Assembly: GCA_947066955.1 (NCBI GenBank)
Contig: CAMTAF010000013.1
Span: 1-50,264 of the forward strand
Direction of reading: 5' to 3'
DNA: 50,264 nucleotides
Origin: an uncultured Hungatella sp.
GTDB lineage: Bacteria > Bacillota > Clostridia > Lachnospirales > Lachnospiraceae
Shown in pieces: positions 1-7,966 of this stretch. The translations under genes were made by a program, and so were the position numbers. Numbering within the stretch: position 1 is the stretch's first letter; each line of letters starts with the position of its first letter. The notes under the pieces are model-generated. The model was not told the DNA's origin, ran no database searches, and saw only the letters and a list, made by a program, of their open reading frames with translations.

Positions 1-55
1 GCTGGGGCGGGGCCGCGCAAGCGGCCACATTTCCTTTCCGCCCCATGTGCATAAA
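1..55 (+). repeat. Modular GC-rich palindromic repeat, copy a (cut by window edge)
   Basis: This is the C module of the repeat family found seven times in the window. A GGGGCGG/CCGCCCC outer stem encloses GGCCGC-GCAA-GCGGCC, a perfect stem closed by a GCAA (GNRA-type) tetraloop, and the unit ends in CCCCATGTGCATAAA. It directly abuts the A-rich (minus-strand U-tract) side of the rplS terminator. The left part of the element lies outside the window. Confidence 0.85.
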
Positions 56-87
56 GACAGGGACAATAAATCGCTTTATTGTCCCTG
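52..87 (-). terminator. Intrinsic terminator of the rimM-trmD-rplS operon
   Basis: A 13-bp perfect stem (58-70 with 75-87) closes a 4-nt loop. On the minus strand it is followed by a short TCTTTAT run. It lies 12 bp past the rplS stop. Repeat copy a begins exactly at the end of its U-tract. Confidence 0.85.
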
Positions 88-99
88 GCGCATGAAGGT

Positions 100-447
100 T
101 TACTTTACCAACTCTTTGACCTTGGCAGCCTTTCCTACTCTGTCTCTCAAGTAGTACAGTTTTGCCCTTCTCACTTTACCTCTTCTCACTACCTCGATAT
201 TGTCTACGAACGGGGAGTGTACCGGCCATGTCTTCTCAACGCCGATTCCGTTGGAATTCTTTCTCACGGTGAAGGTCTCTCTTGCGCCGCCGTTCTGTCT
301 CTTGATCACCGTGCCCTCAAAGATCTGGATCCTCTCACGGTTTCCCTCTTTGATCTTGTTGTGTACCCGCACGGTATCGCCCACATGAAACTCCGGCACA
401 GATGCCTTTAACTGAGTTGCTTCAATGCTCTTAATGATCTCGTTCAC
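100..447 (-). CDS. rplS: Ribosomal protein L19
   Basis: Large-subunit protein L19, located at the 30S-50S interface. The 115-residue product has the family's usual length and the L19 signatures [20 protein letters not shown] and the [14 protein letters not shown]-terminal end. I chose the GTG at 447 because a perfect AGGAGG lies 7 bases upstream (454-459); the longer reading frame back to 492 adds 15 residues that L19 does not have. It is last in rimM-trmD-rplS and is followed by a strong terminator. Confidence 0.97.
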   Translation of the reverse strand: MNEIIKSIEATQLKASVPEFHVGDTVRVHNKIKEGNRERIQIFEGTVIKRQNGGARETFTVRKNSNGIGVEKTWPVHSPFVDNIEVVRRGKVRRAKLYYLRDRVGKAAKVKELVK

Positions 448-531
448 CTTGGAACCTCCTAAAAATATGTTTGATGTTCTTAATACCTGCACTTCGGTAA
501 CAGAGGACCATCTCTTATTTTAAAAACCAAT
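448..531 (-). promoter_or_regulatory. trmD-rplS intergenic leader, possible L19 leader RNA
   Basis: These 84 non-coding bases upstream of rplS contain a short imperfect hairpin (about 485-508) and the rplS ribosome binding site. Firmicutes often carry an autoregulatory L19 leader at this place. I could not confirm the conserved structure by eye, so the call rests on position and a weak fold. A covariance-model search for L19_leader would decide it. Confidence 0.3.
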
Positions 532-1305
532 TCATTCTATCACAATATTTTCCTGTGCGCAAGCCCTTTCTGGGGAAATTTCCTTTAATTCCTCCAGGAA
601 TTCCTGCTCTTTTTTACTTAATACCGCATGCTCCAACAGATCCGGGCGGCGCTCCAACGTCCTTCTGATGGACTCCTGCCTCCGCCAGAGATCGATATTC
701 TTGTGGTGCCCGGACAGAAGAACCTCAGGCACCCTAAGTCCCTCATAAATCTCCGGCCTGGTGTACTGGGGATACTCCAGCAGATTGTCGTGAAAGGACT
801 CGATCTGGGCGGATTCCTCGTTGCTTAAAACCCCGGGAACCAGCCTGGAGATGCAGTCGATCATCACCATGGCGGGAAGCTCGCCGCCGGTGAGCACGTA
901 ATCGCCGATGGACAGATAATCTGTCACTGTCAGGGACAGGGCCCTCTCGTCGATCCCCTCATAGTGACCGCACAGGAACACTAAATCCTCTTCTTTTGCC
1001 AGCTCCTGGGCGATCTTCTGGCTGAACACCTTGCCCTGGGGCGTCATGTAGAGCACTCTGGGGCGTTTTCCCAATTTTCGGCACAGATCCTCGTAGGCAT
1101 CGCACACCGGTCCTGGCTGCATCACCATGCCGGCGCCTCCGCCGTAAGGGTAGTCATCCACCTGTCTGTGCTTATTTTTAGAATAATCCCGGATATTGAC
1201 GGCATGGATCCCGATGACTCCCTTCTGGACCGCCCTCCCTATGATGCTGGTGTTAAGCCCTTCCAGAACCATCTCCGGAAACAGGGTTAGGATATAATAG
1301 TTCAT
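532..1305 (-). CDS. trmD: tRNA (guanine-N1)-methyltransferase
   Basis: TrmD makes m1G37 next to the anticodon of tRNAs reading CNN/GNN codons, using S-adenosylmethionine; this prevents +1 frameshifting. The 257-residue protein is full length. It shows the SPOUT-knot signatures YPYGGGAGMVM (53-62), GHYEGIDER (113-121) and IGDYVLTGGELPA (133-145), the SAM-binding trefoil knot. The start is ATG at 1305, 12 bases after rimM ends, so the two are co-transcribed and probably coupled, as in most Firmicutes. Confidence 0.97.
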   Translation of the reverse strand: MNYYILTLFPEMVLEGLNTSIIGRAVQKGVIGIHAVNIRDYSKNKHRQVDDYPYGGGAGMVMQPGPVCDAYEDLCRKLGKRPRVLYMTPQGKVFSQKIAQELAKEEDLVFLCGHYEGIDERALSLTVTDYLSIGDYVLTGGELPAMVMIDCISRLVPGVLSNEESAQIESFHDNLLEYPQYTRPEIYEGLRVPEVLLSGHHKNIDLWRRQESIRRTLERRPDLLEHAVLSKKEQEFLEELKEISPERACAQENIVIE

Positions 1306-1317
1306 GTCAGGTCCTTT

Positions 1318-1830
1318 CTACAGATCCAAAAGTCCATCCAGCACATGGACCAGAACCTTTTCCTCCTCCAGATCCACGTTGAGGATGCACTGTTTGATGG
1401 CCGGAAGCAGGATCTTTCTGCCCTGGCCTGTGGTGACCTCATAAACGTCGTTGGCCCCGGTTAAAAGCACATCCGTTAAGGTTCCCAGCTCCTCCCCTTC
1501 ATCCGTGACCACCGAAAGCCCTATGAGATCCGCGATAAAATTCTCATCTGGCCCCAGCTTCACCGCGTTCTCCCTGGTCACCAGAAGGTCCTTTCCCTTG
1601 TAGATCTCAATGTCATTTATATTGTCGAAACCTTTGAATTTCAGGATCACCATGTTTTTAAAAAACTTCACCTGGGCGATCTCCATGGGTTTCAGTTCCT
1701 TTCCCGTATCCAGAAGCACTTCTTTCAGTTTTTTAAACCGTCCCGGGTCATCAGTGGTGGGAAATACCTTCACCTCCCCACGGACACCGTGGGTGGAAGT
1801 AATAACGCCCACACGCAATGTTTTTTCCAT
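1318..1830 (-). CDS. rimM: 16S rRNA processing protein RimM
   Basis: RimM is a 30S maturation factor that binds S19 and acts on the 16S 3' domain. The 170-residue product begins [20 protein letters not shown], the expected N-terminal RimM barrel, followed by a PRC-type barrel ending [19 protein letters not shown]. The ATG at 1830 has an AGGAGG at 1840-1845. The frame is open further upstream to 1917, but that part runs through a repeat element and is not coding. Repeat copy b lies right against this ribosome binding site, so rimM may be separated from rpsP-khpA transcription. Confidence 0.96.
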   Translation of the reverse strand: MEKTLRVGVITSTHGVRGEVKVFPTTDDPGRFKKLKEVLLDTGKELKPMEIAQVKFFKNMVILKFKGFDNINDIEIYKGKDLLVTRENAVKLGPDENFIADLIGLSVVTDEGEELGTLTDVLLTGANDVYEVTTGQGRKILLPAIKQCILNVDLEEEKVLVHVLDGLLDL

Positions 1831-1847
1831 ATTAGTGCGCCTCCTCT

Positions 1848-1920
1848 CGGGGCCCGTGTGATCGAGTAGGGGCGGGGCTGCGCTAGCGGCCACATTTCCT
1901 TTCCGCCCCGTGTGCATAAA
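1848..1920 (+). repeat. Modular GC-rich palindromic repeat, copy b
   Basis: A short form: the linker GGGCCCGTGTG, then ATCGAGTAGGGGCGGGG running straight into the C module and ending CCCCGTGTGCATAAA. The inner loop is degenerate (GCTGCGCTAGCGGC). It fills the space between the khpA terminator and the rimM ribosome binding site. Confidence 0.85.
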
Positions 1921-1952
1921 AGACCGTCTTCCCCAAGAGGGGCGGCGGTCTT
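1915..1952 (-). terminator. Intrinsic terminator after khpA
   Basis: On the minus strand AAGACCG pairs with CGGTCTT, with an inner CCCC-TCTT-GGGG stem, followed by TTTT. It lies 5 bases past the khpA stop and inside the conserved ribosomal cluster, so it should reduce read-through into rimM. Repeat copy b starts where its U-tract ends. Confidence 0.7.
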
Positions 1953-1957
1953 ATGTC

Positions 1958-2185
1958 CTACTGAATCTCAACAACTACTTTCTTTTCTTCCTTCGAGGCT
2001 GCTGCCTTGACAACAGAACGAATCGCTTTGGCAATTCTGCCCTGCTTTCCAATAACCTTTCCCATGTCAGAAGGGGCTACCTTAAGTTCGATGACGGTCT
2101 CCCCGTCCTTCTCCGTCTCGGTAACAGTAACTTCCTCGGGGTGCTCCACAAGGGCCTTTGCCATTACTTCAACTAATTCTTTCAT
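1958..2185 (-). CDS. khpA: KH-domain RNA-binding protein KhpA (YlqC)
   Basis: A 75-residue single type-II KH domain with the GxxG loop as VIGKQGR (44-50). In low-GC Gram-positives KhpA pairs with KhpB/Jag and binds RNA, affecting cell division and envelope homeostasis. It lies between rpsP and rimM, its usual place. Its start is ATG at 2185, 17 bases after rpsP ends, so the two form one transcript. Confidence 0.95.
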   Translation of the reverse strand: MKELVEVMAKALVEHPEEVTVTETEKDGETVIELKVAPSDMGKVIGKQGRIAKAIRSVVKAAASKEEKKVVVEIQ

Positions 2186-2202
2186 ATCCCTCTCACCTCA
2201 GA

Positions 2203-2445
2203 TTACTGGATGCCGGCGATCTTCAGCAGCTTGCTGACAGTCTCAGTTGGCTGAGCGCCTGTAGCCAGCCACTTCTTTGCTGCCTCCTCGTTGAACTTGA
2301 TCACGCTTGGCTCCTGGTTCGGATCATAGTAACCAACTTCTTCGATGAATTTGCCGTCTCTTGGAGATCTGGAGTCAGCAACAACCACTCTATAGAAAGG
2401 AGCTTTCTTGTGTCCCATTCTTCTTAATCTCATCTTTACTGCCAT
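2203..2445 (-). CDS. rpsP: Ribosomal protein S16
   Basis: Small-subunit protein S16, needed for 30S assembly. The 80-residue product begins [20 protein letters not shown], the diagnostic S16 N-terminus. I chose the ATG at 2445 because GGAGGTGAG lies 7 bases upstream; the longer frame to 2481 runs through this ribosome binding site. It heads rpsP-khpA, 108 bp downstream of ffh. Confidence 0.97.
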   Translation of the reverse strand: MAVKMRLRRMGHKKAPFYRVVVADSRSPRDGKFIEEVGYYDPNQEPSVIKFNEEAAKKWLATGAQPTETVSKLLKIAGIQ

Positions 2446-2553
2446 GTCTGTCTCACCTCCCTTATCGGTTTTCCTTAACAAACTTTTTTATAGACAAAAA
2501 CAGAAAATTCTGTTCTGCTAACATGGATTTTACACGGCGCCGGGTCTTCGGTG

Positions 2554-3909
2554 TCAGAAGGGAAGCTTCATCTTCCCGAACATCCCTCCAAGGCCCCGCC
2601 TCTTGCCGCCGCCCATCATGCCGGGCAGCTGTTTCATCATCTTCTTCATCTGGTCAAACTGCTTGACAATGCGGTTCACTTCCTGGATGCTCACTCCCGC
2701 CCCTTTTGCGATTCTCTGCTTTCTGGAGGGATTTAAAATCGAAGGGTTGGCCCTCTCCTGCTTTGTCATGGAGAGGATAATGGCTTCCACGCGGTTCATG
2801 GCGGAATCGTCGATCTCCATATCCCCCTTCATCTGAGGCATCCCGGGCATCATGCTCATGATGCTGGCCATGCCGCCCATCTTCTTGATCTGGTTCATCT
2901 GATCTAAAAAATCATTGAAATCAAACTCCGCCTTCTTGAGCTTCTGGCTCAGCTCCCTGGCCTTCTCCTCATCCACTTCCAGCTCCGCTTTCTCAATGAG
3001 AGATAAAATATCTCCCATGCCCAGAATCCTGGAAGCCATGCGGTCGGGATAAAACTGCTCCAAATCAGAGAGCTTCTCTCCCATACCGATATATAAAATC
3101 GGCTTTCCGGTCACGGCCTTGATGGAAAGGGCCGCCCCGCCTCTGGTGTCGCCGTCCAGCTTGGTCAGAACAACGCCGTCAATACCGATCTTATTCTGAA
3201 AACTCTCCGCCACATTCACCGCATCCTGTCCGGTCATGGCGTCAACGATCAGGAGGGTCTGGTAAACCTCCACCTCCTGCTTGATCCTGGCAAGCTCCTC
3301 CATCATGTCCTCATCCACATGGAGACGTCCTGCCGTGTCCAGGATCACCACATTGTAGCCGTTCTTCTGGGCATGCTCCACAGCCGCTTTGGCGATATCC
3401 ACCGGATCCTGCCGGTCTCCCATGGAGAACACAGGCACCCCCTCTTTCTCCCCGTTGATCTGCAGCTGCTGGATCGCGGCCGGCCGGTACACGTCGCAGG
3501 CAGCCAGAAGAGGCTTTCTGCCTTTGGATTTAAGCTTCCCCGCGATCTTCGCCGTGGTGGTTGTCTTGCCTGCGCCCTGAAGGCCTGCCATCATGATGAC
3601 GGTGATCTCATTGGAAGGCTTTAAGGCGATCTCCGTGGTCTCGGAGCCCATGAGACGGATCAGCTCCTCATGGACGATCTTCACCACCATCTGCCCCGGC
3701 GTCAGGCTGTTGAGCACATCCTGCCCAATGGCCCGCTCCTGAACCGAGCTCACAAACTGCTTTACCACCTTAAAGCTTACATCCGCCTCCAGAAGGGCCA
3801 TCTTCACTTCCTTCAAGGCTGCCTTTACGTCCGCCTCGCTTAAGCGGCCCTTGCCTCTTAAGTTCTTGAACACATTCTGCAGTTTGTCGGATAAACTCTC
3901 AAAAGCCAT
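2554..3909 (-). CDS. ffh: Signal recognition particle protein Ffh
   Basis: Ffh is the GTPase and RNA/signal-peptide-binding subunit of the SRP and works with FtsY for co-translational membrane targeting. The 451 residues show the N domain, then the G domain with P-loop GLQGAGKTT (about 109-117), DTAGR (191-195) and TKLDGD (249-254), and then a Met-rich M domain with MASIMSMMPGMPQM. The ylxM gene, normally directly upstream, is 4 kb away here; ffh has its own promoter at 3969-3997. Confidence 0.97.
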   Translation of the reverse strand: MAFESLSDKLQNVFKNLRGKGRLSEADVKAALKEVKMALLEADVSFKVVKQFVSSVQERAIGQDVLNSLTPGQMVVKIVHEELIRLMGSETTEIALKPSNEITVIMMAGLQGAGKTTTTAKIAGKLKSKGRKPLLAACDVYRPAAIQQLQINGEKEGVPVFSMGDRQDPVDIAKAAVEHAQKNGYNVVILDTAGRLHVDEDMMEELARIKQEVEVYQTLLIVDAMTGQDAVNVAESFQNKIGIDGVVLTKLDGDTRGGAALSIKAVTGKPILYIGMGEKLSDLEQFYPDRMASRILGMGDILSLIEKAELEVDEEKARELSQKLKKAEFDFNDFLDQMNQIKKMGGMASIMSMMPGMPQMKGDMEIDDSAMNRVEAIILSMTKQERANPSILNPSRKQRIAKGAGVSIQEVNRIVKQFDQMKKMMKQLPGMMGGGKRRGLGGMFGKMKLPF

Positions 3910-3968
3910 GATCTCCCTCCTGTCCGGATCGCAGTCCGCGCCTGCCTGTGATTTTCATCACCTGTGCT

Positions 3969-3997
3969 ATCATACACGAAAAGGGGGCGGGTGTCAA
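3969..3997 (-). promoter_or_regulatory. Promoter of ffh
   Basis: On the minus strand TTGACA (3992-3997), a 17-bp spacer and TATGAT (3969-3974) lie 59 bases upstream of the ffh ATG. It is a near-consensus housekeeping promoter and makes ffh independent of ylxM. Confidence 0.75.
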
Positions 3998-4084
3998 GTA
4001 TTTTTTCTTTACAAACTATTGTTCGCGTTTCTCCGTCTTGTGTTATCACTGTCCAGTGTCAACTCTCTACCCATCGACATCTCA

Positions 4085-4113
4085 TTGACACGATATATCA
4101 ATAATGATACAAT
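4085..4113 (+). promoter_or_regulatory. Promoter of the FMN-domain lipoprotein gene
   Basis: TTGACA (4085-4090), a 17-bp spacer and TACAAT (4108-4113) give a near-perfect housekeeping promoter 34 bp before the ATG at 4148. The region back to 3998 is shared with the divergent ffh promoter and holds nothing else I recognise. Confidence 0.8.
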
Positions 4114-4147
4114 AATTTTACAAAATACATATAGTGAGGTACAACTT

Positions 4148-5899
4148 ATGAGGAAAAACCTACTGGCAGGAGCATTTCTGGTCATGAGCGCAGGACTTGC
4201 GGCATGCGGAAACAGTTCCCAGCCGGCGGCTACAGAAGCTGCCACCACTACCGCGGCCCAGGAGACCACCACGGCGCCTGTTACGGAAGCGCCTACCACC
4301 CAGGCGGCGCCGGAAGCTACTGTCGTCACAGGAGAAGCCGAAGGATACGGCGGACCTGTCACTGCTGAGATAACTTTGGAAGGCGACAAGATCACGGACT
4401 TAAAGCTCACCGGAGATCAGGAGACACCGGGCATCGGCGGAGCCGCTCTGGAGACACTTCAGGCAGCGATCCTTGAAAAAGGCGGTTTAGACGGCGTGGA
4501 TGCCGTAGCCGGAGCCACCTGGACATCCAATGCTGTCTTCGACGCTGTCCGCTCTGCCCTCGGCATCGAGTCTGAGGAGGCAGAGGGCAATGCTCAGAAA
4601 GAAGTGGCGGCTACCGGACTCTCCCACGGGATCGGCTTTGCCTCCAACGGACGCCTGGGCCCCGGCAAAGATGACCAGGAAGTAGGGGTGTACAGCTTCA
4701 ACGAGGTCATCGCCTATGTGCTGTTCGACGACGAAGGCAGAATCCTGGACCTGGAGGTAGACCAGCTTGAGGTAGCCACCCCCAACTATGACGGAGAGCA
4801 CATGCCTCACCTGACAGGTTTCCCGGGACAGTCCTACAACGCGGATGAAGACCACGATGAGAAGGTGGACACAGTCCTGGAACAGACCGACGATACCTTC
4901 CTGGCAGAGGTGGATTCCTGGACCACCAAGCGTGAGCGGGGAGACACCTATAAGCTGAATTCCGGCACATGGACCGACGAGATGGAACTGTTTGAGGAGA
5001 CCTTCCGGGGCATGACCATGGATGAGGTAAATCAATGGTATGCCGCTTACTGTTCCGACTTAAACGGCAGGCCTCTCCACGGAACCTCTGACAAGGACGA
5101 GGATATCAAGAAATACGAAGCTCTGAGCGACGACGAGAAAGCTGCTCTGGATGCCATTTCCGGTGCTACTATGTCTCTCAATGACGGACATGGCAACATC
5201 ATAGCCGCTATCCAGAAAGCCTATGACCAGAGACGCCCTGTGGAGGCAGACAGCGTGGCGAAGATCGGTCTGGGCATCACCAACACCGGACGTTTAGGCC
5301 CCGGCAAGGATGACCAGGAGATCGGCGTGTACAGCTTCAACACTCAGGCGGCAGGCGCCTGCTACGGCGAAGACGGCAAGATCATCGCTCTCTTCACCGA
5401 CGTCATGGAGATCGCCACCCCCAACTATGACGGGGAGCACATGCCTCATCTCACAGGCTTCCCGGGACAGTCCTACAATGCGGATGAAAACCACGACGAG
5501 AAGGTGGACACGGTTCTGGAACAGACCGACGATACCTTCCTGGCAGAGGTGGATTCCTGGGCTACCAAGAGGGAGCGGGGGGACACCTACAAGCTGAACT
5601 CCGGCACATGGACCGACGAGATGAACATCTTTGAAGAGTTCTTCGCAGGCAAGACCACCGATGAAGTCACCGCATGGTATGAAGCTGCCTGCTCCGACTT
5701 AAACGGCAGGCCTCTCCACGGGACCTCTGACAAGGACGAGGACGTGAAAAAATATGAGGCCCTCACAGATCAGCAGAAGGAAGAACTGGACGGTATCTCC
5801 GGTGCTACCATGAGCTTAAGGGATGGCCACGGGGATCTTCTGGGAGCCATCGAGAAGGCCTGGGCTGCGGCCAAGGATACCAACATCACTATAGAGTAA
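4148..5899 (+). CDS. Lipoprotein with three FMN-binding-type domains
   Basis: A 583-residue extracytoplasmic lipoprotein. The signal peptide ends in lipobox LAAC (Cys20). A Thr/Ala-rich linker (about 25-60) leads to an FMN_bind domain (65-140) with DAVAGATWTS (118-127), the type of motif at which FMN is covalently attached to Thr. Two roughly 200-residue tandem repeats follow (160-358 and 373-575), nearly identical in stretches even at DNA level, each ending in ISGATMSL (Thr341, Thr554). The ATG at 4148 is preceded by GTGAGG and a strong promoter; the frame upstream lacks a signal peptide. It is convergent with a flavoprotein gene carrying the same kind of domain. Role (inference): electron transfer at the outer membrane face. 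The substrate is unknown. Confidence 0.85.
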   Translation: MRKNLLAGAFLVMSAGLAACGNSSQPAATEAATTTAAQETTTAPVTEAPTTQAAPEATVVTGEAEGYGGPVTAEITLEGDKITDLKLTGDQETPGIGGAALETLQAAILEKGGLDGVDAVAGATWTSNAVFDAVRSALGIESEEAEGNAQKEVAATGLSHGIGFASNGRLGPGKDDQEVGVYSFNEVIAYVLFDDEGRILDLEVDQLEVATPNYDGEHMPHLTGFPGQSYNADEDHDEKVDTVLEQTDDTFLAEVDSWTTKRERGDTYKLNSGTWTDEMELFEETFRGMTMDEVNQWYAAYCSDLNGRPLHGTSDKDEDIKKYEALSDDEKAALDAISGATMSLNDGHGNIIAAIQKAYDQRRPVEADSVAKIGLGITNTGRLGPGKDDQEIGVYSFNTQAAGACYGEDGKIIALFTDVMEIATPNYDGEHMPHLTGFPGQSYNADENHDEKVDTVLEQTDDTFLAEVDSWATKRERGDTYKLNSGTWTDEMNIFEEFFAGKTTDEVTAWYEAACSDLNGRPLHGTSDKDEDVKKYEALTDQQKEELDGISGATMSLRDGHGDLLGAIEKAWAAAKDTNITIE

Positions 5900-5903
5900 G
5901 CGC

Positions 5904-5944
5904 AAAGGGTCTGCAGTGGCTTATACGAACCACTGCAGCCCCTT
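5904..5944. terminator. Hairpin between convergent flavin genes, possible bidirectional terminator
   Basis: CTGCAGTGG (5911-5919) pairs with CCACTGCAG (5930-5938), and AAGGG/CCCTT extends the stem past one mismatch. It sits between the two convergent stop codons. Neither strand has a good U-tract, so it may be a weak terminator. Confidence 0.5.
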
Positions 5945-6011
5945 CTCTGCGCAACGGCGAACGATGTATTGCTAACTAATCTTAAAATCCCTCACATCAC
6001 ATATTGATCAA

Positions 6012-7811
6012 TCACTGCAGATTCATAGCCGCCTGCTCTCCCGCGACCCGGCCAAACGCCACTGACTGAGAGTAACCGCCTGACTGCCATGTCACTTCGC
6101 CGGCTGCGTACAAGCCTTCCACCACGCTTCCGTCCTCGTAGAGCACCTGAGCGTTCTCGTTGCACGCCACACCGCCCTTGGTCATATGGTTGGCCGCCTC
6201 AACCCGGACGCCGTAGTAAGGGCCTTCCGCGTCCAGGGGACGGGAAGCCACTTCTCCCAGCAGCTCATCTGCTGTCTCGGACTCCACAGCCGCGTTAAAG
6301 TCAGCGACGGTTTTCTCCAGCCCCTCCGGGTCAATGCCCAGAGCCTCCGCCAGCTCCCCTATGGTGGCGCCCTCGGAATAATATCCCAGGCCCACATGCT
6401 TGCGGATCCTGTAGAAGGAATCGTAACCCGTCTTGTCCGTGATGGAGAACGCGGCGCCGTCTGTCTGAGCCTGGATCGTGGTTCCCAGGTTCAGTCCGCC
6501 TGCATTCTCAGAGATAAAGCGGGCGCCCTCTTTGTTCACAAGGAGGCTTAAATCCGCTCCGCCTGTGAGATCCCTGCGGGGAACGATGATGTTGGGGAAC
6601 ACCCTCACATTGTCCATCTGCTCCAGCTTAAAGCCGTTGGCCTCAAACACTTTCACAAAATCTCCGGTAGTGCCCATCTGGTTGGATGTGTTCAGCACCT
6701 CATAGCCTGGAGCGTACTGGGCAAGGAGCTCCTTGCTGCTGCAAAAGCCACCTGTGGCGATGATGGTGTACTGAGCCTTGATTGAATAGCTCTCGTTATC
6801 ATTATTCTCCACCGCAACACCCGCGCAACGGCCGTCCTCCATGATCAGGTCAACGCCCTTTGTGCCTGTGCGGATCTCAATGTCAAGCTCCCTGGCGCAC
6901 TCTTCCATGCCTGCCTGGATCACTTCCCCCGCGTACTGGTCTTCCTTGGCCATATGGTTCATGGCGCCGTAATTGTAATCCAATTCCACGCCCATGTCCC
7001 GAAGCCACGCATCCAGAACATTCTCCTGCTCCGCCCACACTTTCACCCGGGCCTCGTCATCTCCCGCAGTGGACTTGGCCTCTATAAAATTCTCTACCTG
7101 ATTTACCGTCCACTTCTCGTTGCCCGCGGCCTTCTGAGCCTCGGAATTAATCAGGTCGTAAAAATTCATGTCAAACTTGCCGTTGCCGCTTAAGATATCC
7201 ATCTTCTCCACAACAAGGACATGGGCATCCTTGTTGGCCTGCTTTGCGGTGATCGCCGCCGCAAGGCCGGATGGGCCTCCGCCTACTACCACGATATCCG
7301 CGGTCACGTCATCCAGAGCCTTTGCTTCCTTCTCCGGTCCCGCGGTGGCCATGGTGATGTTCTCCACCTCCAGCCCCGCCTGGGTCATGGCGTCGGCAAC
7401 CGCTGCCTTCACCGCGTAGGATGAAAACGTAGCAGCCGTCACGCTGTCCACCACAGGGGTGTTGGCCTCCAGGATCCGGTCTCTGATCACAGGAAACGCC
7501 CTGTCCATGACCACATTGGTCTCATGGTGATCTCCCAGCTCCAGATCCGTAATGGTGTCCCCGTCGATGGTTACCTTCAGGTTCAGCTCCCCGCCGTAGC
7601 CGCTGCCCTTGGCGTCATAGGTCACCGGACCCTGGGCCTGGGCCGTCTCCGCCTCAGTGGTGGGCGCCTCGGTGGCGGGCGCCTGTGTAGCTGCCTCCGT
7701 GGTGGTCTCCGGGGCAGCGGTTGTCTCTGTGTTTCCCGATCCTGAGCATGCCGCCAGACTTAAAGCTGACACGGATGCCATGATCACATTAAATAACTTT
7801 GATCTTCTCAT
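6012..7811 (-). CDS. Lipoprotein FAD/FMN flavoprotein reductase (fumarate-reductase family)
   Basis: 599 residues. The lipobox is LAAC (Cys22), followed by a Thr/Ala linker. An FMN_bind domain (about 68-145) carries DSVTAATFSS (122-131), the probable covalent FMN site. A FAD_binding_2 domain starts at DIVVVGGGPSGLAAA (172-186) and ends with AAGEVTWQSGGYSQS. The arrangement matches the soluble fumarate/urocanate reductase family, but tethered by lipid and without haem domains. Where fumarate reductases have a His-Pro-Thr segment this protein reads NVRVFPN, so another enoate or acceptor is likely. It is convergent with the FMN-domain lipoprotein at 4148-5899, and the two may exchange electrons (inference). 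Confidence 0.88.
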   Translation of the reverse strand: MRRSKLFNVIMASVSALSLAACSGSGNTETTAAPETTTEAATQAPATEAPTTEAETAQAQGPVTYDAKGSGYGGELNLKVTIDGDTITDLELGDHHETNVVMDRAFPVIRDRILEANTPVVDSVTAATFSSYAVKAAVADAMTQAGLEVENITMATAGPEKEAKALDDVTADIVVVGGGPSGLAAAITAKQANKDAHVLVVEKMDILSGNGKFDMNFYDLINSEAQKAAGNEKWTVNQVENFIEAKSTAGDDEARVKVWAEQENVLDAWLRDMGVELDYNYGAMNHMAKEDQYAGEVIQAGMEECARELDIEIRTGTKGVDLIMEDGRCAGVAVENNDNESYSIKAQYTIIATGGFCSSKELLAQYAPGYEVLNTSNQMGTTGDFVKVFEANGFKLEQMDNVRVFPNIIVPRRDLTGGADLSLLVNKEGARFISENAGGLNLGTTIQAQTDGAAFSITDKTGYDSFYRIRKHVGLGYYSEGATIGELAEALGIDPEGLEKTVADFNAAVESETADELLGEVASRPLDAEGPYYGVRVEAANHMTKGGVACNENAQVLYEDGSVVEGLYAAGEVTWQSGGYSQSVAFGRVAGEQAAMNLQ

Positions 7812-7863
7812 AATTCCTCCTCAGGGTATTTTTCAGGCTGTCCCTTTTTCAGCCCGTATGGTC

Positions 7864-7893
7864 ATTATAACCGAGGAGTTCTCACTCTGTCAA
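7864..7893 (-). promoter_or_regulatory. Promoter of the flavoprotein lipoprotein gene
   Basis: On the minus strand TTGACA (7888-7893), an 18-bp spacer and TATAAT (7864-7869), 53 bases upstream of the ATG at 7811. Confidence 0.78.
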
Positions 7894-7934
7894 TAATTTA
7901 TCAAAATTTTTACGGATTATTGCACAATAAGTGC

Positions 7935-7951
7935 TGTGAGATTTTGTCACA
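7935..7951. promoter_or_regulatory. Dyad TGTGA-N7-TCACA upstream of the flavoprotein promoter
   Basis: A perfect 5+5 dyad centred about 86 bp upstream of the expected transcription start. It resembles Crp/Fnr or Rex half-sites but has a 7-bp spacer instead of 6. A redox-responsive operator would suit a terminal reductase; this is inference. Confidence 0.3.
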
Positions 7952-7966
7952 ATACCAGAAAAACAG

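Noticed and set aside
3851-4147. N-terminal extension of the FMN lipoprotein frame
   Set aside because: It overlaps the start of ffh and its promoter, has no ribosome binding site, and would bury the lipoprotein signal peptide.
4620-5860. Long DNA repeat that could suggest an insertion or assembly duplication
   Set aside because: It is an in-frame tandem domain duplication within one lipoprotein gene, with differing flanks and many silent differences, so it is biological and intragenic.
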